Source: Dactylonectria macrodidyma (lineage: Eukaryota > Ascomycota > Sordariomycetes > Hypocreales > Nectriaceae). Taken from it: a stretch of DNA of 64,000 nt. The stretch covers positions 2,480,001 through 2,544,000 of the forward strand of contig JAGMUV010000004.1 in the NCBI GenBank assembly GCA_020744425.1. Direction: 5' to 3'. The position numbers were made by a program, and so were the translations under genes. The notes under the pieces are model-generated. The model saw only the letters and a program-made list of their open reading frames with translations. It was not told the DNA's origin and searched no databases. Of the stretch, positions 24,801 through 35,654 are shown one piece after another; positions within the stretch are counted from its first letter, which is position 1, and every line of letters starts with the position of its first letter.

Positions 24801-26729
24801 AAAAGCCGCGCCGTGACGAGCCCGACACCAACCCCAGGCACAGCGCACGCGGCACAATCCATGTACCCTAGGCTTTACTTGACCCTAGATAATTACTTGA
24901 CCCTAGGTCTTTTCTTACCCTAGGCCGTGCTGAAGCGACGCAGGAACAGGAACGAGCCAGGGTGCGAGCTAGGGACGAGTGGTACCCATAGTGGCCAATC
25001 ACGCCCGGCCTGGGAAATTATGCAAATCTTATTTGGCTGGTTATGAACTCGCGCGAGGACGGCTGTATGCTTTGTACGCGCCGGTTCGCAAGCGGACAGG
25101 GGATTTAATTGAGTCTGTCAAGTCCACGCGACGAGTCACGACGGCCACAAGGACCATCTGGCAGGCGGAATGGAATTGCGAAACAGCGGGGAGTGGGCGA
25201 GCGACGGAACGAAGAGCTTGTCTGGTGGGATAGTGGGCTCTGCTCCATTTCACCATGTGGACGAGTGGTGGCAAGTCAAGTGGCAAAGCAGCTTAAAAAA
25301 CGCCACTCCTGCGAGTTGGCGGCACACTTGGCTTGAATTTGCCATCTTCGTTGTCGTAAAATTCACTCATCTCCCGTTGAGCAATGGGTCAGAGGTTTCC
25401 CGAATGAGAGAGTCTAGCCGCGGAAGGTGCTCTACTGTCATGCGTAGATCTCCCTTGGCAACCCGTGTGGAATGGATACAGAGCCTGCATGGTGCATGGC
25501 AGCCCCTCCCCTCCCTCCACGTACAGACGACGGGTTCTGGTTCTCTACGCGGATGCGCACTTACGCTGAAGACAATGGCATCTCGGCACGCATGTTGAGT
25601 TGGTCGCACCGCTAGCACCGCGTGCCATCCAACTGATACACCAAAGAAACACACGCACACCTGGGGGCTGGATGACGAGGAAAAACGTGATGCGACCCGT
25701 CTCAGTGTCTCATCGTGTCGTCGTCGAGGTGGAAAGGTCCAGGCCCAGCGGCCTAAGCTGAAGCACGACAGACGGTCAGACGGACAGGCCTTGTCGGCAG
25801 TGTGCCTGAAGATGGGCGAGTGGTAATTTCCGCGCGACATCTGGTGCAAAGCCCTGGTGGTCGGTTTGGCGTTTGGAGCGAGGTGTCGTCGAGCTGTAAG
25901 CCAGGTTGCTAGGTCACCTGTACCCGAGACATGCCTGCACGACTGTACGCCTCGTAGGTCACTGCTACCGTGTCTCGTCGGGTTCTGGGTCTCCTGGCCC
26001 CCCTTCTCCCGCTGTTTCTGGCCCCCTCCGCCGCTTGTGTCCGTTTGTGCCTGGCGGCACTTGGGGCCGTTCCTGGGGGCTGCTGGATCCTTAGATGGGG
26101 GGGCCTGGTCAATCTCGGCCAGTCTCGTCTTGGCGCCACTAAAAACTCGTGCCTGGCGTTGAGTGCTTTGGCGCGTGTGGTGTGCTGGTGCCCTGGGAAA
26201 GAGTCTTGGTTTGAGTTGGTCCCAGTTAGTCGGAGTTGGTAGGGCCTAGTTGCTGCGCACACTTGGGCCTGTCGCACCGCCCCAAGTACTTCATGCCCCA
26301 TCCCCCCCAACTGAGCCACCCTTCCTACGATACTTCGACCTTTGCGCTGTGTCTTCATCTTCAACCATATCAGACTTCGTTGGCAGAGTCTACTCGACCG
26401 TACATCTATCTTATCTGCTCACATAGCCTTCGCACTTGCATCTCGCTTTGGATACCGAGTATCCCCGCTTTGCTCTCCTTCACTCTCGCGATCCGTTCGC
26501 TTGGCCTCTTACACGAGCCACAACACAACAACTCGTCTGCGACTTGACTGATTCCGGGAACAACAAACAACGCTGTCTCTGAGATTCGCCGTCTGCTTCG
26601 CAAATACCCGTTTCATCACCAGCTATTATACATACTTCGCGCGATATACCGCTGCCTGCTTTGAAAGCACTCACATACTCAACACAACAAAACCGACATC
26701 GTGGATTTCTCAACATCAACGCCGTCACA
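21843..26729. other. 4.9-kb gene-free stretch
   Basis: No domain is recognisable on either strand. The frames of 100-180 codons at 22.1-22.5, 23.9-24.5 and 25.2-25.8 kb are low in information and overlap each other on both strands. The last about 600 bp are pyrimidine-rich and fit a promoter and leader for the GPI protein. A phased ACCCTAG array lies at 24865-24923. Confidence 0.45.
24865..24923. repeat. four phased ACCCTAG motifs
   Basis: ACCCTAG occurs at 24865, 24882, 24900 and 24917, spaced 17, 18 and 17 bp. The second and third are preceded by the same ACTTG. The spacers between them are AT-rich and differ, so this is not a simple tandem duplication. See findings. Confidence 0.75.
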
Positions 26730-27104
26730 ATGCACTTCTCTAAGCTAGTCCTGGCCATCCTCCCCGCGCTTGCGCTCGCAAGTGATGAAGGGACCACTAC
26801 CCAGACCAAGACGGCCACTCTGACCAAGACCTACACCCTGTCTGAAGTCCATACTGTTACTTCGACCTGGACTGGCGAGCCCACCGCTGCCGCCGCCAAC
26901 TCTACCACTTGGTATTCCACTCCTGCTGCCAGCACCCCTGGAACTTCCGACGTCACCAGCATCACCAGCTTCGCCAGCGCTGCTTCCACTGCCGCCGAGT
27001 CTGCACCCGCCACTATCACCACTGAGGGCGCTGGTTCAACTCTCAACGCCGGCAATGTTGTTCTGGCCGGTTTTGTCGGTATGGTTGTTGTCGCCCTGAT
27101 GTAA
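26730..27104 (+). CDS. small GPI-anchored cell-wall protein
   Basis: 124 aa from ATG 26730 (CACAATG context); an upstream frame extension lacks support. Residues 1-16 (MHFSKLVLAILPALAL, cut after ALA) are a clear secretory signal. The body is almost all Thr, Ser and Ala, with Thr-Lys/Thr-Val runs typical of O-mannosylated wall stalks. The end has a small-residue stretch (GAGSTLNAG) followed by a hydrophobic tail (NVVLAGFVGMVVVALM) with no charged residue after it, the arrangement of a GPI-attachment signal. It would be exported and tethered to the plasma membrane or cross-linked to wall glucan. No enzymatic domain is visible. Intronless. Confidence 0.85.
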   Translation: MHFSKLVLAILPALALASDEGTTTQTKTATLTKTYTLSEVHTVTSTWTGEPTAAAANSTTWYSTPAASTPGTSDVTSITSFASAASTAAESAPATITTEGAGSTLNAGNVVLAGFVGMVVVALM

Positions 27105-28755
27105 TGCGTCGGGTGTACGACCTGGAGGAGGAAGGTTTCTCTGAGTGGAAGAAACCTTGACACACTGTCAACACACGAGCTCTTCGATGCGATCATCTTC
27201 TCACCCCTTTCCTTTGTCACTTTTATAACTTTTTGGCTCTTTTGGCCTTGGCCAACAGCGCGGCCCAAATTTCTATGTCTTAACGATAAAACGACGTCAA
27301 ACAGCGCCACGATACCGACTGCAGAACGGCTCACGCTGTCTAGCGCAACTCTGCTTCAACTGACGAGTTCAATTAATTTTGGTTGACTCTGCCCCCCCAA
27401 TGGAGAGCTTCGACTTCTTCCTTGCGTTTAATCGTGAGCACATACACGCACTTACGTGCACACCCGCTCCTTGTCGATACACCTCGCGGGTTTCAAAAAC
27501 TTAATGTTTCGATTCATCCCCAGTGGCAGGCATTCGCGCGCGTTGACTGCACTGCGCATAGCCTCGGAACTTTTTTATGTTCCTTAAATCGGTACCTTGG
27601 TTTCACCATCCCGTCGCGTCTGGAGGGTAGTCGCCAGCTGCCAAGGTCCCCCAAAGCCTGTTCGTTTTTCACATACTTATTTACCACAGCCTTTTTCACA
27701 GCGCTCACTTGAGCTGCTACTTATCAGGCTTTGGCGGGACACGACAGCCAGTGGCTTCGAGATGACAAATCCCCATATTCCAGATCTTCAGGATGATGAC
27801 ATGGTGCCTGCTCGCTGGCTGGAGACCCATTAGCATTGTTATTCCGTCAACATCTCTTCACCTGACTCTGCTACTTTCTAGAGAGCCCAGGACCGAGGAG
27901 ACGGGGACGAACGTCGGGGACGCGGAAACAATACTATTTTCACTTCCACATACCTCTGCTTCTTGGATGAGTTGGCTTTATTTCATTTCTGTTGGTGATA
28001 CCCCTTTTGGAAGGAAAGGTGATCCGAGACATGGGGACTCACATTCGACACTGATCTTCCCTGGGGATGACCAGCCTGTCGCATGATAATTTTTCATGGG
28101 CGTTGGATGGAAGGATTGTGGTTTGGAGTATGAGAATTGTTTTATTCGGTGGGGTTGGACACATGGATTACTGAAAACGGGAGGATTGGTGTTTTGAGCG
28201 TCCTGGCGGAGCGGATCATGAGTTGATGAGAGCCGTGATGAGACTTTCAAGCGTAGATAGGAGAGCAATAGTACTTACTGCGCTATGCTCAAAACTACCT
28301 GACCCTGCCCATATGTGTTTTGTTGAATTCTGTGACATGTCAGTCAATGAGTTGTAATCCGGCTATTGATGCCATCTTACTGGTCAGTCCTGATCTCTTC
28401 GGCGTCTTGGTCCGGCCTCGGGTATCTACATACGCGGACCGATGACTAATGCGCCTCGGTGGCGCGCTCCGAATAGCATAATCGTGAAGCAGCATGGCGA
28501 TGGCCTTGGGAATTGAATCCCGGATGGGGCTGAATAAGGATATTGCGCGGTATCTTGATTGGACAACGGTTGTGTGAATCCGCTTGAAGCCGTCAGAGCG
28601 GGTCGCATCGGCGTCGCGCTCCCCAACTTTTTGCATTTGGAGCTGCAGCCATCTCTCGCTCACCTCTATCCCTGTCCGAACATCCCACCTTCAACACCAC
28701 ACCTCTCCTTTTGTCGAGCGGCCTGTCTTGTCTTCGCTCGCTTGGCGACAGCATA
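27105..28755. other. intergenic spacer
   Basis: 3' side of the GPI protein gene and 5' side of the lipoyl synthase gene. Only short unrelated open frames are present. Confidence 0.5.
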
Positions 28756-30054
28756 ATGGCTTCGATAGCTCCCTCGCTCAAGCGGGCCCAGGCTCCTTTC
28801 CGACGAGCTCTCAGTGCCACCGCTTCACCTGCCGTTCGGTCTTTCGCCACTGTTCCCTCCGACACTAAAGCACCCGGCAAGCAGAGACCTAAGACTTACT
28901 TTAAGGACACTGCAGTTGGATCACTCTCCGATTTTGTGGCCACCAACTCAGCCACGCAACCCCTCTCGCCCACCGAGGCCTTTTCTCTCAGAACCGCCGA
29001 AGTCGGCCCCGAAGGCAGGAAGAAGACGATTACACGACTGCCAGAATGGCTCAAGACGCCGATTCCCGCTGGAAACGACAATTTCAAGAGCATCAAGAAG
29101 GACCTTCGAGGATTGGGTCTGCACACCGTCTGCGAGGAGGCACGATGCCCCAACATATCCGAATGCTGGGGTGGCTCCGACAAGAGCGCTGCGACGGCCA
29201 CCATCATGTTGATGGGTGACACATGCACTCGAGGATGCCGATTCTGCAGTGTCAAGACCAACCGAGCGCCAGCTCCGCTGGATCCCCACGAACCCGAGAA
29301 TACCGCAGAGGCTTTGGCCAGATGGGGACTGGGCTACGTTGTCCTCACCAGCGTGGACCGAGACGATCTTGCCGATGGCGGAGCGAGGCATTTCGCCGAG
29401 ACGATTAGGAGGATCAAACAGAAGAAGTCGACGTTGCTGGTTGAGGCATTGACCGGTGACTTCCGCGGTGATTTGGACATGGTGGCCATTGTGGCAAAGA
29501 GCGGGCTCGATGTGTATGCTCACAATGTCGAGACCGTTGAGGACCTGACGCCGTATGTGCGAGACCGAAGGGCTACCTTCAGGCAAAGCTTGAATGTTCT
29601 GAAGCATGTAAAGGATGTGATGGGCAAGGATGGAATCATCACCAAGACGAGTATCATGCTCGGTCTTGGCGAGCAGGAACATGAGGTCCAGGCTGCGCTT
29701 GAAGGTACGGGAGCTAGGTTCCACTCTGTTTCAAAGATCAAAGCTAACAATCTGACAGAACTCCGCAAGGTTGACGTCGATGTCGTCACCTTTGGTCAGT
29801 ACATGCGACCAACCAAGCGTCATCTCAAGGTTGAGAAGTACGTCACTCCTGATGAGTTCGAGATGTGGCGCAAGCGAGCCCTGGACATGGGCTTCCTGTA
29901 TTGCGCCAGTGGACCCCTTGTGCGCTCGTCATACAAGGCTGGAGAGTCGTTCATTGAGAACGTTTTACGGAAGCGATCCGGCGAAAAGGCCATGGCACGT
30001 GGCACTCTAGCCCAGGCCGTTGCCCTGGACTCGGAGAACCGGTCAGCGATTTAA
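28756..30054 (+). CDS. LIP5: lipoyl synthase, mitochondrial
   Basis: Radical-SAM enzyme that inserts two sulfurs into protein-bound octanoate, making the lipoyl cofactor of pyruvate and 2-oxoglutarate dehydrogenases and the glycine cleavage system. Exons 28756-29704 and 29759-30054 give 414 aa. An N-terminal basic, Ser/Ala-rich presequence ([19 protein letters not shown]) fits mitochondrial import. The auxiliary 4Fe-4S cluster cysteines are C126, C131 and C137 ([12 protein letters not shown]); the radical-SAM cluster is C157, C161 and C164 (CTRGCRFC); the C-terminal RSSYKAGE supplies the serine ligand. The 54-nt intron (donor GTACGG, acceptor CAG) has no in-frame stop; its removal restores the family sequence [21 protein letters not shown]. 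Start chosen at the first ATG of the frame. Confidence 0.97.
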   Translation: MASIAPSLKRAQAPFRRALSATASPAVRSFATVPSDTKAPGKQRPKTYFKDTAVGSLSDFVATNSATQPLSPTEAFSLRTAEVGPEGRKKTITRLPEWLKTPIPAGNDNFKSIKKDLRGLGLHTVCEEARCPNISECWGGSDKSAATATIMLMGDTCTRGCRFCSVKTNRAPAPLDPHEPENTAEALARWGLGYVVLTSVDRDDLADGGARHFAETIRRIKQKKSTLLVEALTGDFRGDLDMVAIVAKSGLDVYAHNVETVEDLTPYVRDRRATFRQSLNVLKHVKDVMGKDGIITKTSIMLGLGEQEHEVQAALEGTGARFHSVSKIKANNLTELRKVDVDVVTFGQYMRPTKRHLKVEKYVTPDEFEMWRKRALDMGFLYCASGPLVRSSYKAGESFIENVLRKRSGEKAMARGTLAQAVALDSENRSAI

Positions 30055-30888
30055 ACCATGTGTTGTTATCCTCTTCGCACGCATTCTCTCGATGCTGATG
30101 CACTGGCAATTCTTGTTGTAATGGAATTATGATCACGGCGATGGCCGCACGGATGGCGTTGAAATCTGGATATGGGCGGGCTGATGCAACCTCAACAAAT
30201 AGAAGTAAAGGTTTTCAACAAGGACCCGTACAAACTTACAACTCACTACATTATACAGAAATAAATATAAATAAGCAACTGCTCAGCAATGGGACCTTTT
30301 TTTTTGGCAATACGTCATGTCGCTAAACTTCACCGGCCGCCTTATTCGCGGTCTTGTCGTCTTCAAGACAGCAAACTTGTCATTCGACCTTCTCCACGCG
30401 TACTCTGGTTGACCACGATGTTGATTCACAGCATCAGGGCATGGGCTTGTATTGGTACTTGTGCCTATTTCGTAGCACCTGTACGGGACTATGTTGTGCA
30501 TGGCAAGTTGAGGGGAGTTGTATCACTGCAAGATCAGTAGGCCGCTATCCACGGAATGATGACCACGTTGTAGATCGGCCACTGAGTGTGGCATCGCCAC
30601 GTTTCGGACTGGTTGCTGTCTGCGTTGCCGTGGTGCTGAAAGAGGTCATGCTCACCCGGAGGCACATGTTTGGGGCGTGATAGGTGGGGAGGAAAGTGCT
30701 TTCACGTATACCTGAGGTAGTCACTTCTCGTTGGATCACGTTGAGCAGGTGCCATGCGCCTTATGGGCGAATAACTACCTGAGACCCTAAAATTTGATGG
30801 CCTGCTTTCAAATTTCAACCCTCTCATCACTTCTGGGAGTCCTTGTTCAACAGCTGCTTTCGACTTCACCGAGTCTCTTTGCCACACA
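30055..30888. other. intergenic spacer
   Basis: 3' side of lipoyl synthase and promoter of the glucanase gene. A T10 run lies near 30295-30305. Nothing else is seen. Confidence 0.5.
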
Positions 30889-33405
30889 ATGAAGCTGATC
30901 GCGTTCATCACCATTGCGCTGGTGGGTGGTGCAGCACAGGCGAAGTTTTGGATGGAGGAGATTGGCCACTATGGTCGATCTCCATACTTTCCCGACAGTC
31001 AATACCGTGTGTTTCGAGATGTGAGAGAATATGGTGCCGTGGGCGATGGAGGTTTGCGTTTCCTTTCTTCTTGTTTACCACATTGGACGCTTACCTCGTG
31101 CCAGTCACCGACGACACGGCCGCGATCAACGCTGCCATCAGCGCTGGGAGTCGATGTGCCCCAGGGATTTGCAAGGGGAGCACTATCTCTCCTGCGACTG
31201 TTTACTTCCCTTCTGGGTATGTCTTGCTTAGCCTGGCTTGCTGTGACTGTTGGATAAACTGGATTTAATGATTGCTTAGTACCTACCTCATCAGCAGCGC
31301 CATTATTGATGTCTACTACACCCAGCTCATCGGCGACCCCAATGACCGACCTGTCATTAAAGCGTCGGCCTCCTTTGCCAAGGAAAGCTTTGCACTCATA
31401 GATGCAAATCCTTACCTGTTCAACGGTGCCCTCGCTTGGAATTCGACCAACACCTTCTTTCGTCAGATCCGCAATTTGATTATCGACACCACGGCTCTCC
31501 CTCCAGACTACCCCGTTGTGGGAATCCACTGGCCCTGTTCTCAGGCATCAGCCGTGACCAATTGTGTTTTTCGACTCTCGACCATCCCTGGAAACCACCA
31601 CACTGGCCTTTTCATCGAGGAAGGCTCTGGTGGTTTGCTGAATGATCTATACTTCTATGGCGGAGGCAACGCGACCGTTTTGGGCAACCAGCAATATACG
31701 GCACGAAACCTCTGGTTCTATGATGCGGATGTCGCCATCTGGATGACATGGAACTGGGGTTGGACGTTCAAGAGCGCAGTCTTCAAAGGCTGTCGGATCG
31801 GCATCAAGATGGACGATGTCTCGCATGGCGTAGGTTCCATCACTATTATCGACAGCTGGTTCGAGAATGTTGCCACCGCCATTTCTACGACTCGGATGAG
31901 CAGCGGCTCTGTGGGGAGCGGAGGATCATTTGTGATGGAGAACGTCCATTTTGAGAATGTGAATGATGTGCTCTTAGGTCCTGTAGGCACCGATCTTGCC
32001 GCAGACGTTTTGAGCCCCGGAGGGGAAGTCATTTTTGTCATGGTGAGTATTGTTTCCGAGAAGGAGAATGTAGGACTGACATTTTCAGGGCCATTTCGCG
32101 GATTCTAGTGGTCTGTTCGACGAAACGGGATACTACAGCCCCTCGACCAGTCGCAGCGCCAACCTCCTCGAAGGCAACAGGTATTACGAAAGATCCAAGG
32201 CCAGTAGTCTGCTCGAGCGCATGATTATCACTAACGACTAACAGCCCCAATACGAGCAAGTCTCAAGCGAATATTTTGTCTCGGCTAGAGCCAGCGGCGC
32301 ACTGGGTGATGCTTCCCATGACGATACCCAAGCTCTCAACCGGCTCTTCAGTTTCACAGCTACAAACGGGCTCATCGCTTACCTAGATGCTGGAATTTAT
32401 ATCATCACAGATACGATATCGATCCCGGCTAATGCAAAAATCGTTGGAGAAGCTCAGGCTTCAATTATCATGGCCACAGGACCCATGTTCCAGGACATGA
32501 GCAACCCTCAACCTGTGATCCAGGTTGGCCGCCCGGGAGATGTGGGCCGTATCGAATGGTCGGATACCATTATTTCCACTCGCGGACCTGCAGCTGGTGC
32601 TATTCTAATCGAGTATAACCTATTCGCCCCGGGGATTCCCTCAGGCATGTGGGATGTACACACCCGTGTGGGCGGTTTCGCAGGGACATATTTGCAAGTA
32701 TCCGAATGTCCCGCCATAAAAGATGCTAATGTGGTGAACCCTCAATGCATTGCTGCATACATGAGCATGCACATCACTGCAGCTGCTGGCGGTCTCTTCA
32801 CGGAGAACTGTTGGCTCTGGGTCGCGGACCATGACCTGGAAGATCAAGAGTACCACCGCATTTCAATCTTCGCGGGAAGGGGCTTGCTCATAGAGTCACA
32901 AAGAGGTCGCATCTGGCTGAGCGCCACTGGTTCGGAGCACCACGTTCTCTACCAGTATCAACTTACCAACACTCGGGACGTGTACATCGGCCACGCTCAG
33001 ACAGAGCAGGCGTACTTTCAACCACTGCCGTCTGCTTCTTACCCCTTTCCACCAGTACCTCCTCTTAACGACCCAGACTTCCAAAGCGACTGCCAGAATG
33101 ATCCTGTGGCAGGTTGTGCCATGGGATGGGGTATGAGAGTCCTCAATTCCAACAACGTCGTGGTGTACGGAGCAGGGTTGTACTCATTCTTCAACAACTT
33201 CAACGACTCATGTGCAAGCAACAAGTCTCCAGAGTACTGCCAAGAGAGAATCATGAGCATTGAAGGCGATGTAGATGGTTCGAGGTTCCTGGGGTTGAGC
33301 ACAGTGGGGACAAAAATCATGGTGCAGAGGGATGGCGTTGACTGGATTGGGGCGGTCGAGAACAATAGCACCTTCGCGGATAGCTTGGCTTTGTATTTGC
33401 CATGA
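30889..33405 (+). CDS. secreted GH55 glucan 1,3-beta-glucosidase
   Basis: Exons 30889-31051, 31105-31216, 31280-32042, 32089-32199 and 32245-33405 give 769 aa, usual for family GH55. A signal peptide (MKLIAFITIALVGGAAQA) is followed by two pectate-lyase-like beta-helix modules, each opening with the family's signature: DVREYGAVGDGVTDDTAAI near residue 45 and ARASGALGDASHDDTQAL near 400. GH55 enzymes cut beta-1,3-glucan, mostly from the non-reducing end; in fungi they serve wall remodelling, nutrition or attack on other fungi. Intron 4 is unusual: only a GC donor (AAG|GCCAGT) keeps the frame and restores the family motif YYERSKPQYE; the GT at 32181 shifts frame. I cannot separate exo- from endo-action by eye. 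Confidence 0.93.
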
Positions 33406-34005
33406 AGAAAGGGATATATCTAGGCGACGGGTTCTTTAGATGCAGGATGGCTAGATAAACGGTCATATTTACGGCCCATGAACAAAATTCCCGAGTTATC
33501 ATTATTCTAGAAACTAAGATACTAGAAATCAAGACGGTCAACTAAGTGGCCTGGATCTTCTTGAGATACTGCCTTGCATGCGCTTGGATGGAGTGAGTGC
33601 TGCTGATGGGCTTGAGATGAGGGTTACTTAATACCAAGAAAAGTCCCTAGGCGATGAGAGCCCGGATTGAGGAGACTTCCTTGTGGGAAGATGCAAGAGT
33701 TCATACTGATTAGTAGGAGATGCTGCGTCGCAAATTCGTCGGGACTTTTCGAGGTTGCTTAACTCAGATCTGCCTTGTGATTGTCATGACGCTAGGAGCA
33801 TCTGGAACGTGGGGGTACGCGCTAACGAACACTGGCAGAAACTGCTTTCCTAGGACACCGCCTGCCTTATCCGGCGTTTGCGCCATAGCTTGGTCAGCAT
33901 ATCCAGCCGTGCACCAACCAACGCACCTAGAACTGGCTTCTTTCGACATTCCAGGCACCACTACTCTTCTACAACGTCGCGGACACAAGATCAAACATTG
34001 CTATC
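33406..34005. other. intergenic spacer
   Basis: 3' side of the glucanase and 5' side of the thioredoxin gene. An open frame from ATG 33720 runs into the second thioredoxin exon, but its upstream part is not thioredoxin-like and the spliced model from ATG 34006 gives the complete fold. Confidence 0.55.
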
Positions 34006-34798
34006 ATGGCTATCAACATTGGATCGAACGCCGAATGGCAGAGCTTGCTCTCTGGCACCAATGTCGTCATCGCAGATTGTACTTGCCTGCCCCTCCGTTC
34101 TCGCAGCCCAGCGCAACTAACACGCACGCGATAGTCTACGCCGACTGGTGCGGTCCCTGTAAGATGATCGCCCCGCACTTCGAGAAGCTCGCAAACGAAC
34201 ACTCGCGCCCCAAGAAGGTGGCCTTCGTGAAGGTCAACGTCGACTCGCAGTCCACCATCTCCCGCGCCCAGGGCGTCTCAGCCATGCCGACCTTCAAGAT
34301 CTTCCACGGCGGCAACTGCATTGAGACCATCAAGGGCGCGAACCCACCTGCTCTGACACAGGCCATCATGAATGCTATAAAGCTTGGCGGTGTAGGCAGC
34401 GGAGGCGACGTTTTCCAAAACCCCGGTCGGAAGCTGGGTGGTGAGGGGCTCCCGCGGGCTTCCGGCGGAGCTGGCCCTGGGGCTCTCCCCGTACGCGCTC
34501 GCGTGGCGGCTGTCACTTCCTCATCATCGTGGGGATTTGGTCGGTTGCTCAATGCGCTGGTCGTCTTTGTGGGACTCTATCTGGTGTCTCTGTTCTCGGT
34601 AGGTAACCTAAGTGAAGACTGATAGTGATGAGGCTGACTAGTGTCCAGTTTGATCCCTACAAGGCAGCGGAGAAGTCCATGTTCAACACCCACAAGCCAG
34701 TCCAACAAAAGAACACTCCGAAACCAGGTCCTGGTGGCGCGAAGGCCCCTGCGCAGAAGCCTGCGTTCAAGACGCTGGCGGATCTTGGTGGTGAATGA
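34006..34798 (+). CDS. thioredoxin with C-terminal membrane segment
   Basis: Exons 34006-34078, 34135-34598 and 34649-34798 give 228 aa. Intron 1 has a CTAAC branch site and its removal restores the strand before the active site (VVIADFYADWCGPC). Residues 1-105 are a full thioredoxin fold: redox pair C30/C33 in WCGPC, buried Asp24, and cis-proline in AMPTF. After that comes a Gly/Pro/Ala-rich linker, then a hydrophobic stretch of about 20 residues (FGRLLNALVVFVGLYLVSLFS, about 158-179) and a basic, Pro/Lys-rich 49-residue tail. The fold would reduce disulfides of partner proteins; the hydrophobic stretch suggests membrane anchoring by a single pass. No N-terminal signal is seen, so the membrane and facing are unknown. 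Confidence 0.9.
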
Positions 34799-35654
34799 TA
34801 AAACTTGGAACTTTAACCGAGTGATTAATATCAGGCGCTGAGAGGGTTCCTTCAGTGCGAACAGGATTTGTATTTTTTGGCAGACATTCTATGGGCGTTC
34901 TATTTCCTCTACGTTCATTTTGTGTTTTTTTTGGAAGCCTGTCTTTCATTGATGATGACGTTCTTGTTCTACTAGAGAGTTTGTTCCGATGACAAACCAT
35001 GTCAGATTAACCTGCGCCATGTATCGAAAGAGCAGGTGATTGTCTGAATTCATTTTGACGCATACTAGCTGCCGGTTTATATTTTGCGACTTAGATCTAG
35101 ATCTCGAGGAGAACAGGCCTTAAAGCCTGTAGCCGTTCTCTGCCTCCTAGTTTGATATATTTTTTGGTTGGTAGATGGGCTAGGGATTTGACCCGGGACT
35201 TCTGAAGATATTATTTGCCCTATAGTGAATGAGATTCTTGATTGTCAGGTTCATGAGCGCGACGGACGGTCGTATAAGCTGTAGTGAGCAGGCATGACAC
35301 ACAGTGTGTTAGTGGTAATCTTTGGGCTCCGGCACTGTATAGCTCAACTAGAGCGTCATCCTTGCATCCATCTGATCTGATACAAGCTACTTCAGGCCTG
35401 AATTAGGACAACTTTTGTAATGAAGTTATGGCGATGATCTGAATTTACATCCGACTAAATGGCCGCTGCCTCATAACTGGCTCAATCATCATCATAACCT
35501 CATTGCATGACTTACCCCAATTCAGCCTTCCTCCATAGTCGTGAATCTCATAAGTGAGGCTATCACGTGATAGCGTGACAGTGCAATGGTTGAAAAAAGT
35601 TCAAGATGCGGACCACTCATTGAAATCATTCAACCACAAATCTGTGATGCCAAT
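34799..35654. other. intergenic spacer
   Basis: Between thioredoxin and Rsm22. It includes an imperfect inverted repeat (35107-35147) and, just after, a sequence near 35187-35204 that looks like the T-arm of a tRNA read on the minus strand with one base missing. No gene is supported. Confidence 0.5.
35107..35147. repeat. imperfect inverted repeat
   Basis: Arms built from GAGG, AGAAC and AGGC pair with GCCT, GTTCT and CCTC across a short TTAAA-containing loop, with unpaired bases in the right arm. It could fold in RNA or cruciform DNA. No function is evident. Confidence 0.5.

Noticed and set aside
24865..24923. ACCCTAG array as an interstitial telomere
   Set aside because: Fungal telomere repeats are head-to-tail TTAGGG; here the motif is spaced by 10-11 unrelated bases and ends in G.
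33720..34134. N-terminal extension of the thioredoxin from ATG 33720
   Set aside because: The upstream residues do not resemble thioredoxin and run through intron 1; the spliced start at 34006 gives the full beta-1 to active-site region.
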